NCBI GenBank assembly: GCA_010906965.1
Contig: JAAFHB010000022.1
Location: forward strand, 1-36,963
DNA from: Mariniphaga sp.
GTDB lineage: Bacteria > Bacteroidota > Bacteroidia > Bacteroidales > Prolixibacteraceae
Direction of reading: 5' to 3'
DNA length: 36,963 nucleotides
Shown: positions 16,245 through 24,348 of the stretch, one piece after another
How the letters are laid out: the number at the start of each line of letters is the position of its first letter
Numbering within the stretch: the stretch's first letter is position 1
Notes under the pieces: model-generated
Database searches by the model: none
Seen by the model: only the letters and a program-made list of their open reading frames with translations
What the model was told of the DNA's origin: nothing
Translations under genes and position numbers: made by a program

Positions 16245-17591
16245 TTAGAATTTAAATTTAGGAGGTTTAACAATCGCTACCGGTTGTTTCTTTTGCTTGC
16301 CGAACTTTGGATTTCTTGTTCCGGGCCCGCCCAGGTTGATCTTTTTGTTCTTCTCCTTCTTCTCGTGAAAAGCTCCCTGCGAATCTTTAATGGTGGAAGC
16401 TTTGTGATAGTTTTTATCAAAAAGATTGGTTGGACTCTCCTCTTCTGTATAAACGGTTGAGAAAATCAGGTTATCTGGTAACGGTTCGACAGGAATGTGT
16501 TGGTTCATCAATACCTCCGCTTCAATCTGATACGCTTTTTCTTTTTCAGTAACAAACGAAATGGCAACACCCTCTTTTTCTGCTCTTCCTGTACGTCCCA
16601 TCCGGTTAATATAGTCACCGGCAGTCTCGGCCATCTCAAAATTGATCACATGGGTAACATCACTGATATCGAGACCACGTGCAATAAGATCCGTCGTTAC
16701 GAGTACACGGTAAATCCCCTCTTCAAAATGTTTTAAGGCATTTATCCTGAAATTCTGCGATTTATTTGAATGGAGTACACCTATCTGCCCGGGGAATTTC
16801 GCATTGATGGTCTCGAACAACCGGTCGGCTGTTTTTTTCTTGCTTACGAAAACCAGCGCCCTGCTAAATTCCTTATTTTCTGTTAATAAAAGTTCCAAAA
16901 GATTAACCTTGGTGTAATAATTCGGAACATGATAAACCTTTTGAATAATTTTTTCGATTGGAGCGCCATGTTCCGCAACTTCAATCTTGGTGGTGTTCGA
17001 AAAGAAATCGGTAATTAATCGTCCTACCTCTTCGGTAAGTGTGGCGGAAAACATCAGGTTTTGTCTTTTACCAGGAATAATCTCCATTAAACTGATCAGC
17101 TGTGGTCTGAATCCGAGATTGAGCATCTCGTCAACTTCATCGATCACAAGCTTTTGAATAGATTTCAACCGAAGAATTCCGGTCATAGAAAGATCGACCA
17201 ACCGTCCGGGAGTAGCAACCAGAATATCAAGTCCATCGAATAAAAGTTGTTTTTGGTTATTAATATTGGTGCCACCATAAACACCTACAACCCGAACAGT
17301 CATGTAGGTGGTCAGTTTAAGTATTTCTTCCACCACCTGAATTACCAATTCACGCGTTGGTACCAAAATGAGAATCCGGGGATCTTTCTGATTCGAAAAA
17401 GTGAGTTGTCTTAAAATAGGGAGTAAATAGGCCAGTGTTTTACCTGTTCCTGTCTGAGCAATCCCAATCACATCCTTGCCCGACATCACTACAGGGAAAG
17501 CCTTTTCCTGGATCGGAGTTGGATTTACAAACGCCTGATCAGCCAAAGCCTTTAGCAGTGAACTACTTAAATTTAATTCTTCAAAAATCAC
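16245..17591 (-). CDS. DEAD-box-type ATP-dependent RNA helicase (DEVD variant)
   Basis: A 448-residue superfamily 2 helicase that unwinds or remodels RNA using ATP. Motifs in order: Q-motif PTPIQ (24-28), motif I AQTGTGKT (45-52), Ia PTREL (78-82), ATPGR (126-130), motif II DEVD (151-154) in place of DEAD, motif III SAT (182-184), ARGLD (304-308) and motif VI NRMGRTGRA (329-337) in place of HRxGRxxR. A Lys/Gly-rich basic tail (KKEKNKKINLGGPGTRNPKFGKQKKQ) follows the core, as in RhlE/DbpA-like proteins that bind structured RNA. The start is GTG at 17591: an in-frame TAA lies just upstream and no ATG gives the complete Q-motif region. Likely roles are ribosome assembly or cold-associated RNA remodelling, by family. 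Confidence 0.9.
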   Translation of the reverse strand: MIFEELNLSSSLLKALADQAFVNPTPIQEKAFPVVMSGKDVIGIAQTGTGKTLAYLLPILRQLTFSNQKDPRILILVPTRELVIQVVEEILKLTTYMTVRVVGVYGGTNINNQKQLLFDGLDILVATPGRLVDLSMTGILRLKSIQKLVIDEVDEMLNLGFRPQLISLMEIIPGKRQNLMFSATLTEEVGRLITDFFSNTTKIEVAEHGAPIEKIIQKVYHVPNYYTKVNLLELLLTENKEFSRALVFVSKKKTADRLFETINAKFPGQIGVLHSNKSQNFRINALKHFEEGIYRVLVTTDLIARGLDISDVTHVINFEMAETAGDYINRMGRTGRAEKEGVAISFVTEKEKAYQIEAEVLMNQHIPVEPLPDNLIFSTVYTEEESPTNLFDKNYHKASTIKDSQGAFHEKKEKNKKINLGGPGTRNPKFGKQKKQPVAIVKPPKFKF

Positions 17592-17677
17592 CTGTGTCCA
17601 ATATTAATTTGCGACAAAGGTACACCGATTCTGTCATATGATGACAATCGTTTCAGTTATTATCACAATATCAGTCA

Positions 17678-17737
17678 AAAGGTTAAAGATTAAAGGTTAA
17701 AGGGTAAAGGTTAAAGGGTAAAGGTTAAAGGTTAAAG
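17678..17737. repeat. Heptamer tandem repeat (AAAGGTT/AAAGGGT)
   Basis: Eight consecutive 7-bp units from 17678 to 17733, each AAAGGTT, AAAGGGT or AAAGATT, followed by a partial AAAG. They lie just upstream of the helicase start, between it and a 35-codon gene. The variable GGTT/GGGT alternation and short unit suggest a slippage-prone microsatellite. Confidence 0.85.
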
Positions 17738-17776
17738 TAATCGAAGGGTATAAACCGTCCTCTTTAACCTTTAAAC
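17723..17776. terminator. Large hairpin using the heptamer repeat as one arm
   Basis: GGTTAAAGGTTAAAG (17723-17737) pairs with CTTTAACCTTTAAAC (17762-17776), 14 of 15 positions, with a 24-nt loop. It sits 7 bp beyond the stop of the 35-residue gene. It may act as that gene's terminator or may simply be repeat expansion on one arm. No good U-tract follows on either strand. Confidence 0.4.
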
Positions 17777-17783
17777 TATGATA

Positions 17784-17891
17784 TTACCGCTTTCCATCGC
17801 GTTTGGCTTTTTTCTCAGCACGTTTTTCTTTGAGGTTTTTTTCTGGTTCTTTTTTGTTCTTGTCTTTCGTAGGACTTTTCTCTTTTGCCAT
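17784..17891 (-). CDS. 35-residue Lys/Glu-rich basic protein
   Basis: An ATG at 17891 opens 35 codons to TAA at 17784: MAKEKSPTKDKNKKEPEKNL followed by KEKRAEKKAKRDGKR. The composition is almost entirely Lys, Glu, Arg and Ala with no hydrophobic core, so the protein is disordered or forms a single charged helix. I recall very similar short MAKEK...LKEKRAEKKAK proteins in other Bacteroidota, which argues for a real gene, but no function is known to me. RNA or ribosome association would be in keeping with the charge and with the helicase next door, as inference only. Confidence 0.6.
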   Translation of the reverse strand: MAKEKSPTKDKNKKEPEKNLKEKRAEKKAKRDGKR

Positions 17892-18014
17892 AACAGTCGT
17901 TTTTAAATTGTTTTTGCTATTCACTACAAAAATAAATTCATTTACCAGAATTTAAAAATAAAATAGATATTTGACAAAATTTAATAATTTTGCTTCTGAC
18001 TAAATGAAAACAGC

Positions 18015-18971
18015 ATGAAAACTAAATGTTTTAAACCGGGAAATTTTGCTCCGATTTTTCTTCCACATCATATGATATTCAAATTGTCGTTATCTCTGAT
18101 TTTATTATTGGCAATTCAATACCTGACATTTGCAAAAACAAAAGAGCGAACATTGATTGCCAAAGGTGCAAAACCTGAAAAACTGGCCGGCGACTTTTCA
18201 TTTACAGAAGGACCCGCCTGCGACCACGCCGGAAATATTTTCTTCACTGATCAGCCCAATAACCAGATTATGAAGTGGTCAACCGATAACAAGTTAACAC
18301 GTTTTGGCGAAAACTTTGGTCGGGCCAACGGGATGTATTTCGATCGAAAAGGAAACCTGATCAGTTGTTCGGATGAGAAAAATGAACTTTGGTCGATTGC
18401 ACCAGATGGGAAAGTAACTGTTTTAGTCAAAGATTTTGAAGGTAAAAAGCTGAATGGTCCTAATGACCTTTGGATTGCACCCAATGGCGGTATTTACCTC
18501 ACAGATCCTTTTTATAAGCGTCCCTGGTGGGATCACCAATCAACAGAACAGGATGGTGAACATGTCTATTATCTTGCACCAGGGGGATCGAAACTGGTGC
18601 GGGTTGCTACCGATTTTGAGAAGCCAAACGGCATAATTGGAACACCCAACGGTAAGTACCTATACATTGCTGATATTAAAGGAAATAAAACCTGGCGTTA
18701 TACAATAAATGCAGATGGGACGCTTTCCGGCAAAAAGCTTTTCGCAGAACTTGGTTCAGATGGGATGACAATTGATAATAAAGGGAATATCTATTTGACT
18801 GGCAAAGGGGTAACCATTTTTAATCGTGATGGAATGCAGATTGAAAACATCCCGATACCTGAAGGCTGGACAGCCAATGTTTGTTTTGGCGGGAAAGACC
18901 GACATCTGCTTTTCATTACCGCCTCAAAATCGGTGTATGGAATAAAGATGAAAGTCAAGGGCATCAGTTAA
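18015..18971 (+). CDS. SMP-30/gluconolactonase-like exported beta-propeller
   Basis: A 318-residue six-bladed beta-propeller of the SMP-30/gluconolactonase/LRE family, whose characterised members hydrolyse sugar lactones with a bound divalent metal. Candidate metal ligands are E65 (SFTEGPACD), N150 (LNGPNDLW), N205 (KPNGIIGT) and D220 (YIADIKGNKTWRY). Met20 (base 18072) begins a clean signal peptide, MIFKLSLSLILLLAIQYLTFA, and is a strong alternative start; the first 19 residues look non-essential. The protein would act in the periplasm. It is 52 bp upstream of the ECF sigma gene on the same strand, so it may belong to the polysaccharide-utilisation unit, where an exported lactonase would process the lactone product of a sugar-oxidising dehydrogenase. 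Confidence 0.85.
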   Translation: MKTKCFKPGNFAPIFLPHHMIFKLSLSLILLLAIQYLTFAKTKERTLIAKGAKPEKLAGDFSFTEGPACDHAGNIFFTDQPNNQIMKWSTDNKLTRFGENFGRANGMYFDRKGNLISCSDEKNELWSIAPDGKVTVLVKDFEGKKLNGPNDLWIAPNGGIYLTDPFYKRPWWDHQSTEQDGEHVYYLAPGGSKLVRVATDFEKPNGIIGTPNGKYLYIADIKGNKTWRYTINADGTLSGKKLFAELGSDGMTIDNKGNIYLTGKGVTIFNRDGMQIENIPIPEGWTANVCFGGKDRHLLFITASKSVYGIKMKVKGIS

Positions 18972-19023
18972 ATGAAGATTAATGATTGCGAAACCAAAAT
19001 TGACTGACATACAAATATAAGTT

Positions 19024-19593
19024 ATGACCGACACAATTGAGCATAGAATCATGATGGGTGACGAGCAGGCATTTGAGCTGCTCTACCGAAGATATTATGT
19101 GCGGTTGTGTGCTTTTGCCAATAAATTTTTAAACGATCCTTACTCGGCAGAAGAAGTCGTTCAGGAAAATTTTTTAAAACTCTGGGAAAATCGTGCGACA
19201 CTTCGTAGTGAAGGTTCTGGGAAGTCACTTCTTTTTCAAGGTGTTCACAACAAAAGTCTGAATCTGCTGGCACATCAGAAAGTTGTAAACCGATATTCCG
19301 AAATGATCAGAACTGTATACGCACAACCTGAAGAGTTTGATGCTCACGACTCACTGATGGCGAAAGAGCTTAATTTACGCATTCAAACCATCGTCAACGA
19401 TCTTGCACCTGAATGTAAAAAAATATTTATGATGAGCCGTTCAGTAGGAATGAAACATCATGAAATTGCCGAAGAACTCAGTATATCAATCAAGACAGTT
19501 GAAACCCAAATCAACCGTGCACTTAAAAAACTTCGTTTAGAACTCTCTGATTACATGGCAATTTTAGCATCTATACTATTTTTCAATGCCTAA
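19024..19593 (+). CDS. ECF RNA polymerase sigma factor (FecI-like)
   Basis: A 189-residue extracytoplasmic-function sigma factor. Region 2 (about residues 10-75) contains DEQAFELLYRRYYVRLCAFA and SAEEVVQENFLKLWENR. Region 4 (about 125-175) has LAPECKKIFMMSRSVGMKHHEIAEELSISIKTVETQINRALKKLR, the -35-binding helix-turn-helix. The arrangement sigma, FecR, SusC is the standard Bacteroidota module for inducing one SusC/D pair in response to its own ligand. The sigma factor is held by FecR at the inner membrane and released when the SusC N-terminal domain signals ligand binding. The most likely target is the susC promoter region 20741-20869. Confidence 0.94.
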   Translation: MTDTIEHRIMMGDEQAFELLYRRYYVRLCAFANKFLNDPYSAEEVVQENFLKLWENRATLRSEGSGKSLLFQGVHNKSLNLLAHQKVVNRYSEMIRTVYAQPEEFDAHDSLMAKELNLRIQTIVNDLAPECKKIFMMSRSVGMKHHEIAEELSISIKTVETQINRALKKLRLELSDYMAILASILFFNA

Positions 19594-19708
19594 GCACACA
19601 ATCCTGCTTTAAGCAATAAATAACCCAAAGGATAAATATTAAAAATATTTTTGATCTGTTTGTAGGGGTAAACGTCCACTTTCCTGTAACACTATTAACT
19701 AAGAAAAA

Positions 19709-20740
19709 ATGAAAGAAAAATTGGATGAAGCTTCCCTGATCGCCCGTTTCCTCGAAAAAAATTTAAACGAGGAGGAATTGATCACCCTAAAAAATTGGGT
19801 GAATGAGTCCTACGAAAACAGGAAGTTATTTGATCAATACAATGAAGTTTGGCAGTTAAGCAATGTTGTTTTCAACGAAGGACAATACAATACTGAGGCA
19901 GGATGGAACTCATTACAAAAGGCAATAACGAAAAACAGCAATAACGCAAACAATAGATTCCGGTTTGTCGGAAACAATCAGTTAGTCATCTGGAAGGTTG
20001 CTTCGGTAGCCGCAATGTTGGTAGCCGCATTATTTATCGGCCTTTTCATTCACAAAAATGATAAGCTCACTAAAAATCAAATTGTTACAATACAATCACC
20101 ACGAGGTGAAAAATCAAAAATAATCCTTGCCGACAGCACAGTTGTCTGGCTGAATTCCGAAAGCCAGCTAACCTATTCGAATGATTTTGATAGCGATATG
20201 CGCATTGTAACCCTTTCGGGTGAAGGTTATTTCGATGTCACAAAAGATTGCGACAGACCCTTTATTGTCAGAACAATGAAAGCAGATATCGAAGTTTATG
20301 GAACCCGATTTAATGTAAGTTCCTATCCGGATGAACAACAAACGGAAACCACGCTTGAGGAGGGTAAGATAGGAGTTTATATTGTTGGCAAATCTAATCC
20401 GGTAGCGGTAAACCCCGGACAAAGATTCATATTCAACAAGCAAACTGGCGAAACATCTTTAGAACAAGTAGATACCGATCTGTATACTTCGTGGAAAGAA
20501 AACAAATTGCGGTTCGATAATGCCTTATTTGGAGATGTGGTAAAGAAACTGGAGCGATGGTATGATGTAAAGATATTTCTGGATAAAGATTTGAAGAGTT
20601 CCGAACGTTATACCATGTGCATTAAAACAGAGAGTTTGCGCGAGGTGCTCAAGCGTGTTAAACTTACAACTTCAATGAGCTATAAGATTGATGAAGAGAA
20701 AGTTTTTATTTATCCTAAAAACAGAGTGCCTATGGATTGA
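19709..20740 (+). CDS. FecR-family anti-sigma factor
   Basis: A 343-residue inner-membrane regulator. The cytoplasmic N-terminal part (1-92) contains the sigma-binding helices (LIARFLEKNLNEEELITLKNWV). One membrane span covers about 94-115 (IWKVASVAAMLVAALFIGLFI). The periplasmic FecR domain (about 125-225) shows VTIQSPRGEKSKIILADSTVVWLNSES and LSGEGYFDV, and RPFIVRT...VYGTRFNVSSY. The C-terminal DUF4974-type domain (about 265-340) shows LRFDNALFGDVVKKLERWYDVKIFL, which is thought to contact the STN domain of SusC. It is 115 bp after the sigma gene and 129 bp before susC, in the usual order. Confidence 0.95.
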   Translation: MKEKLDEASLIARFLEKNLNEEELITLKNWVNESYENRKLFDQYNEVWQLSNVVFNEGQYNTEAGWNSLQKAITKNSNNANNRFRFVGNNQLVIWKVASVAAMLVAALFIGLFIHKNDKLTKNQIVTIQSPRGEKSKIILADSTVVWLNSESQLTYSNDFDSDMRIVTLSGEGYFDVTKDCDRPFIVRTMKADIEVYGTRFNVSSYPDEQQTETTLEEGKIGVYIVGKSNPVAVNPGQRFIFNKQTGETSLEQVDTDLYTSWKENKLRFDNALFGDVVKKLERWYDVKIFLDKDLKSSERYTMCIKTESLREVLKRVKLTTSMSYKIDEEKVFIYPKNRVPMD

Positions 20741-20762
20741 AACACTAACTAAACAAAGAATA

Positions 20763-20814
20763 GGAGAGCACTGCAATGCTCCCCTATCCGGAATTTCGTA
20801 CTTGCGATACGAAA
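20763..20814 (+). promoter_or_regulatory. Two hairpins in the fecR-susC spacer
   Basis: Two inverted repeats occupy the 129-bp gap. The first is GGAGAGCA (20763-20770) with TGCTCCCC (20777-20784), 7 of 8 pairs and a 6-nt loop. The second is a perfect 7-bp TTTCGTA (20794-20800) and TACGAAA (20808-20814) with a 7-nt loop, followed by an A/T-rich run. They could be a weak terminator or attenuator for sigma-fecR, a 5'-leader structure of susC, or part of the sigma-dependent promoter. Confidence 0.5.
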
Positions 20815-20869
20815 AATAATTAAACGTTAACCCCGTAAGGGATAAGTCTAAACACAATTCTACAAATTT

Positions 20870-23800
20870 ATGAAAATAAAATCAGTATTCATTGATAGGG
20901 AATGCTATTCCTTGTCGAAATTGTTCCGAATTATGAAACTAACTGGCTTCTTAATTTTAGTTGCATTGGTACAAGCAACTGCAAGTGTGTATTCTCAAAA
21001 TACACTCCTGAGCCTCAATATGAAAAATTCGTCGTTGAAAGCAGTTTTTCGCGAAATCGAAAATCAAAGCGAGTTTACGTTTCTTTACAACGATGCAAAG
21101 ATTGATGTAAACAAGGAAGTAAGCGTTGAATTTCAATCGAGTAAAGTTGAGGATGTGCTCAACAAAGTACTTAATGGCAGTGGTATTGCTTACGTGGTAA
21201 TCGACAAACAAGTAGTACTGGCCGGAAAAGAGCAGCTAAATTCAGCCGTTGAGGCCGCACAGCAGCAAAAAAAGATCAATGGTAAAGTTACCGATAAAAC
21301 GGGTATCGGATTACCGGGGGTTGCTGTTGTTATCAAAGGAACAACAATTGGAACAACCACTGATACAGATGGTAAGTTCAATTTATCGCTCCCAGCTGAT
21401 GCCAAAGTAGTCATATTTACTTTTGTTGGTATGAAGTCGGAGGAAATGACGATCGGAACCAAATCAGAATTCAATGTAACCCTAACCGATGAGACCATTG
21501 GACTTGAAGAAGTAATCGCTGTTGGATACGGTGTTCAGAAGAAAACAACAGTTACTGGTTCAATCAGTTCGATCAAAGGGGCAGAACTTGCTGCAATTCC
21601 TGCAGCAAATATATCGCAATCAATCGCAGGGAAACTTGCAGGTGTTAGTATGAGGCCTAACGGCGGTCAGCCTGGGTATGACAGTCCGGATATTCATATC
21701 AGGGGTATTGTCACGACCGGAAATAATGCACCTTTAGTAGTCGTTGACGGGATCAAGAGAAATAACATTAACCAGCTGGATCCCAATCTAATTGAATCTA
21801 TCACTATTTTGAAAGATGCTGCAGCAGTTGCTCCTTACGGTATTGGTGGTGCAAACGGTGTAATTCTGATTACAACAAAAAGAGGTAAAAGCGGGAAACC
21901 GGTTGTTCGTTTTAGTTCATCGTATGGATTACAAAATCCAACTTATCTTCCTAAAATGTTGAATGCTGTGGATTATATGACACTTCAAAATGAAGGTTAT
22001 TACAATCAGACACCCAATGGAATAACTCCTCCAAACGATCCAAAATTAATTACTGATTACAACAAACTTAACAGTGAAGATCCATATAAATATCCGAACT
22101 CGAATTTCGTTGATCAGTTTAACACGAATACTCCGGTTCAAAACTACAGTTTTGAATTAAGCGGAGGTACTGATAAAATAACTTACCATGCAGGATTAGG
22201 TTATTACGACCAAAAAGGAATCTTCGATCCAACAAACTATAAAAGATACACTTACGATATTAGTCTGGAAATGCAGGCCACCAATACAACAAAAGTTGGC
22301 GTTTCGTTAATTGGTTCAATTGAAAGGACCAATGACTTAGATCCGGGAGAAAGCATCCAAAATGGTCACCTTTTCAGGGCATTTTACAAATTTATTCCAA
22401 CCCAAAGTTTAATTTATCCGGGAGGCGATAAATGGGGAGAATCTTCCGCAAGTTCACCAATGGCGGCACTTAATTCAAAAGGGTATAGCAAACTTGAAAA
22501 AAATACCTTGCTGGCAACATTAAGTGTTGAACAACAATTATCCTTTATAAAAGGCTTAAGCGTAAAAGGCGTTTTCAGCTATGACCCAACACAACAAAAC
22601 CAAAAACAATGGCATATCCCTTTCATCTATAATAAAATTGACTTATCTGCAAAACCTTACACCTTTACAGAAGCGGTAACACTTCAGGAAGGGAATTCAG
22701 TGCCATACACCTACTTGTCTCTCCGGAATGAGCGATGGTTTAATTATACGTTTCAGGGATATATCAATTATTTCCGCAAATTTGGCAATCACAGTATAAC
22801 AGGATTAATTGTTGCTGAAGCCAGAAAGGCTTCAAATGACTTTTTTAGTGCCAGAAGGAATAATTTTGCCATCAGTATAGACGAAATGAATTTAGGAAGT
22901 TCCAACAAACTCGATTATGATAATGGAGGAGCTTCATACACAGGAAGTGAAATTGGCTACGTTTATCGTTTGGGTTATAACTTTAAAGACAAATACATGT
23001 TCGAGGCTTCAGGAAGATATGATGGACACTATTATTTTGCACCCGGAAAACGGTGGGGTTATTTCCCAGCTTTCTCTGCAGCCTGGAGGATCTCGGAGGA
23101 GAACTTTATGAAACAGTTTTCAAATATCAATAGTCTGAAATTAAGAGGTTCATGGGGCAAGTCGGGTATGTTGGCAGGTTCTGCATTCCAATATCTTTCT
23201 GGTTATGATTTGCGTGGAAATGCTTATGCATTTGGTAATAACGCACTTGTACAGGGCTCAAGAGTTCCGCGGGAAGCTAACCCTGAAATTACATGGGAAA
23301 TTTCGACTAAGTTAGACATCGGTTTTGATTTGACTATGTGGAATGGTTTGTTGGATATGTCGTTTGACTATTTTCACGAAAGTCGTAATGGTATGCTGTT
23401 AGCGCCACAGGTTACTTTACCAGTAGAATACGGACTTGCTCTTTCTCAGGAAAATAAGGGAAGGATGAGTAACAACGGTATTGAAATAAACATCGGAACC
23501 AGAAAAAAACTTAGCAACGGTATGGAGCTGGCACTCACTGGAAATTTTAGTTATTCCATGAATAAGATGCTTGAGGTTTTCGAAACCGCTGCCCAGAAAA
23601 ACAATCCAAACCGTACTCTAACGGGTCAACCATTTGGAAGTCCTTATGGATATAAAGCGATCGGTCTATTTACCTCAGCAGAAGATAAAAACAGTGATGG
23701 AATTATCAATACAGCTGATGGTTATAATGTAGTTCAATTTGGTAATCTTCACCCGGGAGACATCAAATACGCTGATTTGAGTGGACCTGATGGCAAACCA

Positions 23801-24331
23801 GATGGTAAAATTGATGCAAACGACGAAGCAGTTATTGGTTATCCTGTTTATCCGGCAATGACTTTCGGGTTAACGCCACAGTTAAACTGGAAAAATTTCG
23901 ACATCTCGTTATTCTTTCAGGGTTCAGCCATGTCAAGTATTAACGTATATCAGTTCATGACTTCTCCGTTCGAAAACAACGGCAGTAATACAGCATACGA
24001 ATACTATAACAACCGTTGGACACCAACCAGTCAGGGTGCTAAATATCCGAGAGCAACACCATCCCCTTATGCCAATAATAATAAAGCATCAGATTTCTGG
24101 ATGGTTAACACAAGTTTTTTGAGGCTTAAAACAGCTACAATCGGTTATGCAATACCTAAATCTATTACAAATAAACTTAGTGTAGCAGGAATAAGAATTT
24201 ATGCCACCGGCCAGAATCTTCTGACTTTCAGCAAGATTAAACATATCGATCCGGAAATGGGATACACCAATCGCGAAAATGCTTATCCTGTAATGAAAAC
24301 TACAACGTTTGGTCTTGATGTTACATTTTAA
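20870..24331 (+). CDS. SusC/RagA-type TonB-linked outer-membrane transporter with STN domain
   Basis: A 1,153-residue outer-membrane receptor that imports oligosaccharides with SusD. After a signal peptide (about 1-43, ending ASVYSQ) comes an STN signalling domain (46-118), a carboxypeptidase-regulatory-like domain (136-212, KINGKVTDKTGIGLPGVAVVIKG), a TonB-box-like EEVIAVGYG (213-221), the plug (about 224-345, with IHIRGIVTTGNNAPLVVVDG) and the 22-strand barrel ending TTFGLDVTF. The STN domain is found only in receptors that signal through FecR and an ECF sigma, as here. Met22 (20933) is an alternative start, but the longer N-terminus is typical for STN-bearing SusC proteins. It is followed after 17 bp by susD. 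The substrate cannot be read from the sequence. Confidence 0.96.
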   Translation: MKIKSVFIDRECYSLSKLFRIMKLTGFLILVALVQATASVYSQNTLLSLNMKNSSLKAVFREIENQSEFTFLYNDAKIDVNKEVSVEFQSSKVEDVLNKVLNGSGIAYVVIDKQVVLAGKEQLNSAVEAAQQQKKINGKVTDKTGIGLPGVAVVIKGTTIGTTTDTDGKFNLSLPADAKVVIFTFVGMKSEEMTIGTKSEFNVTLTDETIGLEEVIAVGYGVQKKTTVTGSISSIKGAELAAIPAANISQSIAGKLAGVSMRPNGGQPGYDSPDIHIRGIVTTGNNAPLVVVDGIKRNNINQLDPNLIESITILKDAAAVAPYGIGGANGVILITTKRGKSGKPVVRFSSSYGLQNPTYLPKMLNAVDYMTLQNEGYYNQTPNGITPPNDPKLITDYNKLNSEDPYKYPNSNFVDQFNTNTPVQNYSFELSGGTDKITYHAGLGYYDQKGIFDPTNYKRYTYDISLEMQATNTTKVGVSLIGSIERTNDLDPGESIQNGHLFRAFYKFIPTQSLIYPGGDKWGESSASSPMAALNSKGYSKLEKNTLLATLSVEQQLSFIKGLSVKGVFSYDPTQQNQKQWHIPFIYNKIDLSAKPYTFTEAVTLQEGNSVPYTYLSLRNERWFNYTFQGYINYFRKFGNHSITGLIVAEARKASNDFFSARRNNFAISIDEMNLGSSNKLDYDNGGASYTGSEIGYVYRLGYNFKDKYMFEASGRYDGHYYFAPGKRWGYFPAFSAAWRISEENFMKQFSNINSLKLRGSWGKSGMLAGSAFQYLSGYDLRGNAYAFGNNALVQGSRVPREANPEITWEISTKLDIGFDLTMWNGLLDMSFDYFHESRNGMLLAPQVTLPVEYGLALSQENKGRMSNNGIEINIGTRKKLSNGMELALTGNFSYSMNKMLEVFETAAQKNNPNRTLTGQPFGSPYGYKAIGLFTSAEDKNSDGIINTADGYNVVQFGNLHPGDIKYADLSGPDGKPDGKIDANDEAVIGYPVYPAMTFGLTPQLNWKNFDISLFFQGSAMSSINVYQFMTSPFENNGSNTAYEYYNNRWTPTSQGAKYPRATPSPYANNNKASDFWMVNTSFLRLKTATIGYAIPKSITNKLSVAGIRIYATGQNLLTFSKIKHIDPEMGYTNRENAYPVMKTTTFGLDVTF

Positions 24332-24348
24332 CTTTAATTCAAAGAATT

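Noticed and set aside
17678-17737. CRISPR-like repeat array
   Set aside because: The units are 7 bp and directly adjacent, with no spacers and no cas genes; this is a simple tandem repeat.
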